A stretch of DNA of 29,174 nt, from positions 1 to 29,174 of the forward strand of contig URLJ01000016.1 of assembly GCA_900548675.1 (NCBI GenBank). The letters are read 5' to 3'. Each line of letters begins with the position of its first letter. Positions within the stretch are counted from its first letter, which is position 1. This document shows positions 24,135 through 29,174 of this stretch, one piece after another. The translations under genes were made by a program, and so were the position numbers. The notes below the pieces were generated by a model. It saw only the letters and a list, made by a program, of their open reading frames with translations. It was not told the DNA's origin and made no database searches. This DNA is from an uncultured Mollicutes bacterium. Lineage in GTDB: Bacteria; Bacillota_I; Bacilli_A; ML615J-28; CAG-313.

Positions 24135-26192
24135 ATGTTTAAAATCGCGATTGACGGACCAGCTGGAGCTGGCAAAAGTACTATTTCCAAAATTGTAGCT
24201 GCTAAATTAAATTTTCAATATATTGATACAGGCGCAATGTATCGTGCTATTACCTTAAAAGCTTTACGTTTGGGAATTGATATGGAAAATGAAAACGAAT
24301 ATGGCTTTTTGTCTTCCACCGTACTTGATGTAAATAAGGAAAAAATATTCTTAGATGGAGAAGACGTTTCTAAAGCGATAAGAAGCATAGACGTTACTGT
24401 GAATGTTTCAACTCCATCAAAAATAAGAGTAGTTCGTGAGTGGTTAGTAAGTTTTCAAAGATCACTTGCAAAATCAAAAAATGTAATTATGGATGGTCGC
24501 GACATAGGAACTGTGGTCTTGCCGCACGCCGATTTGAAAATCTATCTAGATGCATCTGCGGAATGCCGAGCAGAAAGAAGAATGAAAGAACGTATGGAAG
24601 CAGGCGTTGTCATTTCATATGAAGAAACTTTAGAAGAAATTAAACTAAGGGATTTTAAAGATTCGACTAGATTAATAAGTCCACTAAAAGTGGCGGAAGA
24701 TGCAGTAGTTATAGATTCTTCAAATATGACAATTGATGAAGTTGTCAATGAGATTATAAGATTAGTTAATGAAAGGGGCTCAGGTAAAATGAGTAATGTA
24801 CAATTTTTAGAAGGACAAGAAGTAAAAGGAATTATCACTAATGTTACTAGTGATGCTATTTATCTTGAATTAGAAGGAGAAAACAAAGCTGTTATCTATA
24901 GTAATGATTTAGCAGGTTATGTTGAAGGTCAAAAACTTCGTGATAGTTATTATGAAGGTGGAGATTTCAAAGCCCTCGTTAAACAAATAACTAAAGATCA
25001 TAAAACCGGAGCGCCTCTTTATATTTTATCGACAAAATTATATCGCGCCCTTGATGACATCAAGGTTTTTGATGAATTAAAAGAAAAAGATGAAATTATC
25101 CAAGCTAAAGTTATCTCTACTAGTCGTATAGGAGCAGATTTACAATATAAAGACTATCGTGACATAAAATTATTCTTACCTATTAAGAATATCGATTTAA
25201 GTGAAAAAGCTATTTATCAATTAAAAAATGAAACGATTGATGTAGTAGTTACCCATGTAAATCATGAAAGAATTCAAGTAACTGTTTCTAATATTTTGGC
25301 TGTTGCTAAAAAGCAACGTGCTCTAAGAGAAGCAGCTTATCAAAAATTAGCTTTAGGTGATGTTTTAGAAGGAGTTGTTACACAAATTCTTGATTTTGGT
25401 GCAATCGTTAGTTTAGGTGAAGTTAGCGGTTTATTACATCGTTCTGAAATTGATCACAAAATGTTTAAAAACGTTGCAGACCTTCTTAAAGTTGGTGATA
25501 CAATTAAAGTTAAAATTATCAAATTAGAAGATGGTAAAATCGGACTTTCAAGAAAGGCTTTAATCGATCACCCTTGGGATTTACTAAAAATGCAATATCA
25601 CGTAGGTGATGTTTTTGAAGGTGTAGTTGCAAAAGTAATCGATGCAGGTTTGATTATTAAATTAACAGATAATTATAGCGGATTAATGCCAAGAAGTGAA
25701 TATTCATGGTTAGTTAATGAACGCTTAGATAATAAGTATGCTGAAGGCGACAAAATAATGGTAAAAGTTATAGCTATCGATGATGCTAAAAAACGTGTAT
25801 CATTATCTCATCGTGCAACTAAAGAAAACTTATGGGGTGATATTAAATTAAAACGTGGTGATGTGATTAAAGTTAAAATCGCTTCAATTGAAGAACGTGG
25901 AGCAAAAGTAACTTACAATGAAGTAACAGGTTTCTTACCTGTTAGTGAAGTTACAACAACTAAACGTATCCAAAAAGTTGATGAATTCTTTAAATTAGGT
26001 GATGAAGTTGAAGTTCAAGTTTTAGATTGCGATCCAGGACGTGCTAAACTATTGGTAAGTGCAAAAGTTCTAGAGGCAGCTAAAGAACGTGCTGAATTTG
26101 ACAAATATTTTAAGGCACAAGAATCTGAAACTCCAACTAGTACAATAGCTGACATTTTAGGTGAAGACTTAAAAAAATACCAAGGTAAATAA
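24135..26192 (+). CDS. Fusion: cytidylate kinase + ribosomal protein S1
   Basis: 685 residues. Residues 1-215 are (d)CMP kinase: P-loop GPAGAGKST (8-16), YIDTGAMYRA (29-38), DGRDIGT (120-126) and the RDFKDSTR nucleotide site. Residues 226-645 form about five S1 RNA-binding repeats (about 226-303, 319-386, 408-475, 490-561, 574-645), the last three the clearest. In Bacillus cmk and ypfD (S1-like) are adjacent genes, so this is a fusion of neighbours. S1 repeats bind mRNA leaders on the 30S; CMK supplies CDP/dCDP. Met219 at the junction keeps an upstream GAAAGGGG, so S1 may also be made alone (467 residues). The ATG at 24135 has GAGGTG 4 nt before it. Confidence 0.92.
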   Translation: MFKIAIDGPAGAGKSTISKIVAAKLNFQYIDTGAMYRAITLKALRLGIDMENENEYGFLSSTVLDVNKEKIFLDGEDVSKAIRSIDVTVNVSTPSKIRVVREWLVSFQRSLAKSKNVIMDGRDIGTVVLPHADLKIYLDASAECRAERRMKERMEAGVVISYEETLEEIKLRDFKDSTRLISPLKVAEDAVVIDSSNMTIDEVVNEIIRLVNERGSGKMSNVQFLEGQEVKGIITNVTSDAIYLELEGENKAVIYSNDLAGYVEGQKLRDSYYEGGDFKALVKQITKDHKTGAPLYILSTKLYRALDDIKVFDELKEKDEIIQAKVISTSRIGADLQYKDYRDIKLFLPIKNIDLSEKAIYQLKNETIDVVVTHVNHERIQVTVSNILAVAKKQRALREAAYQKLALGDVLEGVVTQILDFGAIVSLGEVSGLLHRSEIDHKMFKNVADLLKVGDTIKVKIIKLEDGKIGLSRKALIDHPWDLLKMQYHVGDVFEGVVAKVIDAGLIIKLTDNYSGLMPRSEYSWLVNERLDNKYAEGDKIMVKVIAIDDAKKRVSLSHRATKENLWGDIKLKRGDVIKVKIASIEERGAKVTYNEVTGFLPVSEVTTTKRIQKVDEFFKLGDEVEVQVLDCDPGRAKLLVSAKVLEAAKERAEFDKYFKAQESETPTSTIADILGEDLKKYQGK
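24771..24791 (+). promoter_or_regulatory. Possible internal ribosome binding site and start for S1
   Basis: GAAAGGGG (24771-24778) and AGG (24782-24784) precede an in-frame ATG at 24789, exactly at the boundary between the kinase and the first S1 repeat. It looks like the old rpsA start kept after loss of the cmk stop codon. Confidence 0.5.
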
Positions 26193-26194
26193 TA

Positions 26195-27505
26195 ATGGAA
26201 AAAGGAATAGTAGCTATTGTTGGAAGACCTAATGTCGGTAAATCAAGTATCTTTAATCGTTTGGTAGCCAACAATTTAGCTATTACTGATGACCAAAGTG
26301 GAATCACTAGAGATCGTTTGTATGGTAAATGTGAATGGTTAGATCAAACATTTAGTGTTATCGATACCGGAGGAATAGAATTAAAAAACCTTCCTTTTAT
26401 GGATGAGATAAGAGCTCAAGCAGAATTGGCTATTGATGAAGCTGATTTAATCGTCTTTGTAACAGATGGAAGAACAGGAATTACTAGTCAAGATCAAGAT
26501 GTAATGAATATTTTGCATCGAAGTGGTAAACCTGTTATAGTTGCTGCTAACAAAATTGATGATTTGAAATTTATCGATAATGTGTATGAATTTTATAATT
26601 TGGGTGTCGATAATGTTTTTGCGATAAGTGCCTTACATGGTATCGGTATTGGCGATATGCTTGATGAAATAGTTAAAATGTTGCCATCAAAAAAAGCGAA
26701 AAGCTATGATGATACTATTACATTTTCAATAATTGGTCAACCAAATGTAGGAAAAAGCTCACTGACAAATGCTATTTTAGGATATGATCGCGTAATTGTT
26801 AGCAACGTACCCGGTACAACTAGAGATGCAATTGATACTCCTTTTACAAGAGATGGTCAAGACTATGTTGTAATTGATACAGCGGGTATTAGAAAACAAG
26901 GAAAGATATACGAAAATGCAGAAAAATACAGTGTTTTGAGAGCTCTTAAAGCGATTGAAAGATCAGAAATTACTCTTATTGTTTTGGATGGTTCAAAAAC
27001 GGTTGAAGAACAAGATAAAAGAATAGCTGGTTATCCTGTTGATCAAAATAAAGCATGTATAGTTGTAGTTAATAAATGGGACCTTGTTAAAAAAGATGAC
27101 AAATCGATGAATTTATACACAGAAAAGATTAGAAATCAATTTCTTTACTTGTCGTATGCGCCTATCTGCTACGTATCTGCCTTAAACAAAGCGCGTATTA
27201 ATCAATTATTTTCTACACTTTCTATAGTGTATGAAAACTATCACAGAAGAGTTGCCACTAACGTACTAAACGACGTCATAATGGATGCTACTGTTCTTAA
27301 TCAAGCCCCTATTTTTAATGGGAATCGCTTAAAAGTTTACTATGCATCACAAGTTAGTTGTGCACCTCCAACTTTTGTACTTTTTGTTAATGATCCTATT
27401 TATATGCATTTTTCTTATCAAAGATACTTAGAAAACAAACTTAGAGAAGCCTTCGATTTTGAAGGTGCCCCTATTAAAATTATTTTAAGAAAGCGAGAAG
27501 ATTAA
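26195..27505 (+). CDS. der: GTPase Der (EngA)
   Basis: 436 residues with two GTPase domains in tandem, GRPNVGKSS at 10-18 and GQPNVGKSS near 185, each with DTGG/DTAG and NKID/NKWD, and a C-terminal KH-like domain. Der acts in late 50S ribosome assembly. It begins 2 nt after the upstream fusion and its stop overlaps gpsA by one base, the conserved cmk-rpsA-der-gpsA order. Confidence 0.97.
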   Translation: MEKGIVAIVGRPNVGKSSIFNRLVANNLAITDDQSGITRDRLYGKCEWLDQTFSVIDTGGIELKNLPFMDEIRAQAELAIDEADLIVFVTDGRTGITSQDQDVMNILHRSGKPVIVAANKIDDLKFIDNVYEFYNLGVDNVFAISALHGIGIGDMLDEIVKMLPSKKAKSYDDTITFSIIGQPNVGKSSLTNAILGYDRVIVSNVPGTTRDAIDTPFTRDGQDYVVIDTAGIRKQGKIYENAEKYSVLRALKAIERSEITLIVLDGSKTVEEQDKRIAGYPVDQNKACIVVVNKWDLVKKDDKSMNLYTEKIRNQFLYLSYAPICYVSALNKARINQLFSTLSIVYENYHRRVATNVLNDVIMDATVLNQAPIFNGNRLKVYYASQVSCAPPTFVLFVNDPIYMHFSYQRYLENKLREAFDFEGAPIKIILRKRED

Positions 27506-28509
27506 TGAAAATATCGATTATAGGAGCAGGAAGTTGGGGAACGGCTCTAGCGGAAGTTTTGGTTTTTAATAAACATGAAGTTTTAATATATGATGTTGAT
27601 GAAAACACGGTTGATGAAATCAATAATCAACACACAAATGTGACCAAATTGCCGAATGCTAAATTGTCAAGTTCAATTGTTGCAACTTCTCGATTAGAAG
27701 ATGTTCTCGGATTTTCTGAGATAATAGTATTAAGCGTACCGACTAAAGTAATTAGGGCAGTATTAAAAGAAATTAATAAAAAATTAGACCATCCCGCATT
27801 ATTCATTAATACAAGCAAAGGTCTAGAACCTGGCACTTTTAAAAGAGTATCGGAAGTTGTAAAAGATGAAATAGATTCAGCTAAACAAAAAGGTTTTGTA
27901 GCGATAACGGGACCATCGCATGCTGAGGAAGTCATTCTCAAAATGCCTACCCTTGTTACTAGTGCAAGCCTTGAACGCGATAATGCTTTACTCGTTCAAA
28001 AACTTTTCAGCAATAATGTTTTCTTTAGAGTTTACACAATTAAAGACTTAGTTGGAGCTGAATTAGGTGGCGCCTTAAAAAACATTTACGCTTTAGCAGC
28101 GGGAATGTTAGAAGGCTTGGGCTATGGTGATAATGCCAAAGCAGCCCTTATTTCTAGGGCATTAGTTGAAATGAAACGTTTAGCCGTTGCGAATGGTGCT
28201 CTTGAAGAAACGTTAACAGGACTAACTGGTCTAGGAGATTTAGTTGTTACAACAACTTCATATCACTCTAGAAATTTTCAAGCAGGTATCAAACTTGCTA
28301 AAGGTAAAAATCTTGATGAAACCATTTCTTCAATGACAATGGTTGTTGAAGGAGTTAGAACAGCGCTTTCTGCCTATCAAAAAGCGCATGAGGAAAATAT
28401 TGATGTCCCTATTATTGATGCTGTATATAGTGTAATTTACGAGAAGCAAAGTGTTTCTAAAGCTGTAGAAAGCATGATGATGAGAGCACTAAAAGACGAA
28501 TTTGCATAA
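27505..28509 (+). CDS. gpsA: NAD(P)-dependent glycerol-3-phosphate dehydrogenase
   Basis: 334 residues. The nucleotide-binding start IIGAGSWGTALA, the active-site segments GPSHAEEV and ELGGALKNIYALAAG, and NAKAALISRALVEM define GpsA, which reduces dihydroxyacetone phosphate to sn-glycerol-3-phosphate for phospholipids. PlsY in this window uses the product. It is coupled to der through TAATG. No clear terminator follows. Confidence 0.97.
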   Translation: MKISIIGAGSWGTALAEVLVFNKHEVLIYDVDENTVDEINNQHTNVTKLPNAKLSSSIVATSRLEDVLGFSEIIVLSVPTKVIRAVLKEINKKLDHPALFINTSKGLEPGTFKRVSEVVKDEIDSAKQKGFVAITGPSHAEEVILKMPTLVTSASLERDNALLVQKLFSNNVFFRVYTIKDLVGAELGGALKNIYALAAGMLEGLGYGDNAKAALISRALVEMKRLAVANGALEETLTGLTGLGDLVVTTTSYHSRNFQAGIKLAKGKNLDETISSMTMVVEGVRTALSAYQKAHEENIDVPIIDAVYSVIYEKQSVSKAVESMMMRALKDEFA

Positions 28510-28519
28510 ATTATATGAA

Positions 28520-28546
28520 ACATTAGTTAATTAGTAGCATATACTA
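28520..28546 (+). promoter_or_regulatory. Candidate sigma-K-like promoter of spoVIF
   Basis: AC (28520-28521), 16 bp, then CATATACTA (28538-28546), which fits the Bacillus sigma-K pattern AC-N16-CATAnnnTA exactly. There is no TATAAT; TATACT at 28540 is a possible but poor SigA alternative, with no good -35. The -10 lies inside a 7-bp inverted repeat (ATTAGTA / TACTAAT). Confidence 0.5.
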
Positions 28547-28563
28547 ATAGCGAGGTGTTTCAA

Positions 28564-28803
28564 ATGAATATGAATAAAGTTTTTAAGTTTATATCTGATA
28601 ATAATATTCAGCCTGAGGCTCTATTTGCTTTGGTTGATAGAGTTCAAAAAATGAATTTAAATGATGAAGTGAGTATTCGTCAAGTTATACATGAGGTTTC
28701 CAAACTTGCCAATAGACCGATTGACAAAACTCAGGAAGACCGACTTGTCAAAGAAATCTTAAAAAATGGTGTAAACGATAATATTTTTGACATAATACAA
28801 TAA
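28564..28803 (+). CDS. SpoVIF-family sporulation protein
   Basis: 79 residues from the ATG that follows GAGGTG. The pattern of a short helical N-terminus, then DEVSIRQVIHEVSKLANRPIDKTQEDRLVKEIL, matches stage VI sporulation protein F (YjcC/SpoVIF), a small protein made late in the mother cell and important for spore coat assembly in B. subtilis. The family is short, so recognition rests on one conserved segment. In Bacillus, gpsA is followed by spoIVA; here a different sporulation gene occupies that place. Confidence 0.72.
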   Translation: MNMNKVFKFISDNNIQPEALFALVDRVQKMNLNDEVSIRQVIHEVSKLANRPIDKTQEDRLVKEILKNGVNDNIFDIIQ

Positions 28804-28821
28804 AAAATAGGAGAAAAAAAT

Positions 28822-29043
28822 ATGTATACTGCAGCAAGAGTTTTTATAATAATTTCAATGGTTTTTGGAGCATTTTTAATTTATCCTTTAGTTTTAGGGT
28901 TTATGGCTTTAGATAAATTAAAAACGGCCAAAGATCCTAAGGATTTAACTGTACTAGCGACATTAGTATTAATCTTTTCTAGTCTAATAGCAGGAATATT
29001 AATGCTATTACTTAAAAAAGAAGATTTACCAAGTAATAATTAA
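28822..29043 (+). CDS. Small two-helix membrane protein, unknown
   Basis: 73 residues with two hydrophobic segments (about 5-30 and 43-65) joined by a short charged loop, KLKTAKDPKDL. I do not recognise a family. TAGGAG lies 10 nt before the ATG, and it follows the SpoVIF gene by 18 nt, so the two are probably co-transcribed and this one may also be sporulation linked. A terminator follows. Confidence 0.7.
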   Translation: MYTAARVFIIISMVFGAFLIYPLVLGFMALDKLKTAKDPKDLTVLATLVLIFSSLIAGILMLLLKKEDLPSNN

Positions 29044-29053
29044 TAAATAAAAT

Positions 29054-29084
29054 AACCGAGTGTTTAGAAGCACTTGGTTTTTTT
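29054..29084 (+). terminator. Terminator of the spoVIF transcript
   Basis: A 9-bp stem AACCGAGTG with CACTTGGTT (one G-T), an 8-nt loop and TTTTTTT. Confidence 0.87.
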
Positions 29085-29132
29085 CATGTTTAGTGTCTGA
29101 CGGTTTGTCAATCATCGTGCACAAAATTGTGT

Positions 29133-29166
29133 CCTAGATTAATGGGTTTTGTTATAATTATCTAGG
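29133..29166. promoter_or_regulatory. Promoter framed by an inverted repeat at the right edge
   Basis: TGTTATAAT at 29150-29158 is a plus-strand extended -10; the gene it serves lies beyond the window. CCTAGAT (29133-29139) and ATCTAGG (29160-29166) frame it as perfect 7-bp arms, extendable with one indel, which suggests an operator. Confidence 0.5.
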
Positions 29167-29174
29167 AATTCAAT

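Noticed and set aside
24440..24622. Plus-strand open frame inside the cytidylate kinase domain
   Set aside because: Out-of-frame shadow of the kinase region, with no ribosome binding site and no domain.

Overview
This is a low-GC, densely packed chromosomal segment from a bacterium of the Firmicutes/Bacilli side of the tree. The gene order matches known Bacillus blocks: rpsU-yqfC-yqfD-phoH-ybeY-cdd-era-yqzL-recO-glyS-dnaG-rpoD-trmK-nif3, then plsY/parE/parC, then cmk-rpsA-der-gpsA. TGA is used as a normal stop (for example at the ends of phoH and era), so this is not a Mycoplasma/Spiroplasma-type code. The very low GC, the lean operons and the fused genes fit a Bacilli lineage near the Mollicutes/Erysipelotrichales/RF39-like groups. 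Four genes belong to sporulation families (gerM, yqfC, yqfD, spoVIF), so a spore-forming member or recent ancestor is plausible. I cannot name the genus.

Layout: 1-138 holds a tandem repeat and a strong promoter; 139-1352 an HU-family gene facing a CPBP membrane protease across a shared terminator; 1414-2355 gerM; 2395-3936 a fusion of an RdgB/Ham1 pyrophosphatase with a LicA-type choline kinase; 3957-4267 rpsU; 4267-5706 yqfCD; 5751-10523 phoH to recO plus a lipoprotein and a shortened DUF1963 protein; 10576-12198 a glycine T-box and glyS; 12257-17995 dnaG, rpoD, trmK, a second RpoD-like sigma factor and nif3; 18044-18656 a small ferredoxin (minus) and yneF; 18693-24057 divergent plsY and parE-parC; 24085-28509 a cytidylate kinase/S1 fusion, der and gpsA; 28520-29084 spoVIF and a small membrane protein; 29085-29174 a promoter inside an inverted repeat at the window edge.

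Most of the content is housekeeping: replication and repair (dnaG, recO, parE, parC), transcription (rpoD), ribosome and rRNA maturation (rpsU, ybeY, era, der, S1), tRNA charging and modification (glyS, trmK), nucleotide salvage and cleaning (cdd, cmk, rdgB) and phospholipid synthesis (gpsA and plsY both serve the glycerol-3-phosphate branch). The parts most worth a second look are the RdgB-choline kinase fusion, the second primary-type sigma factor with changed promoter-contact residues, sporulation-type promoter sequences in front of the sporulation genes (while the other genes carry TATAAT, mostly as TGnTATAAT), the kinase/S1 fusion that keeps an internal start, and a hairpin that buries the yqzL ribosome binding site. 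I found no CRISPR array, tRNA, rRNA, prophage or defence system.
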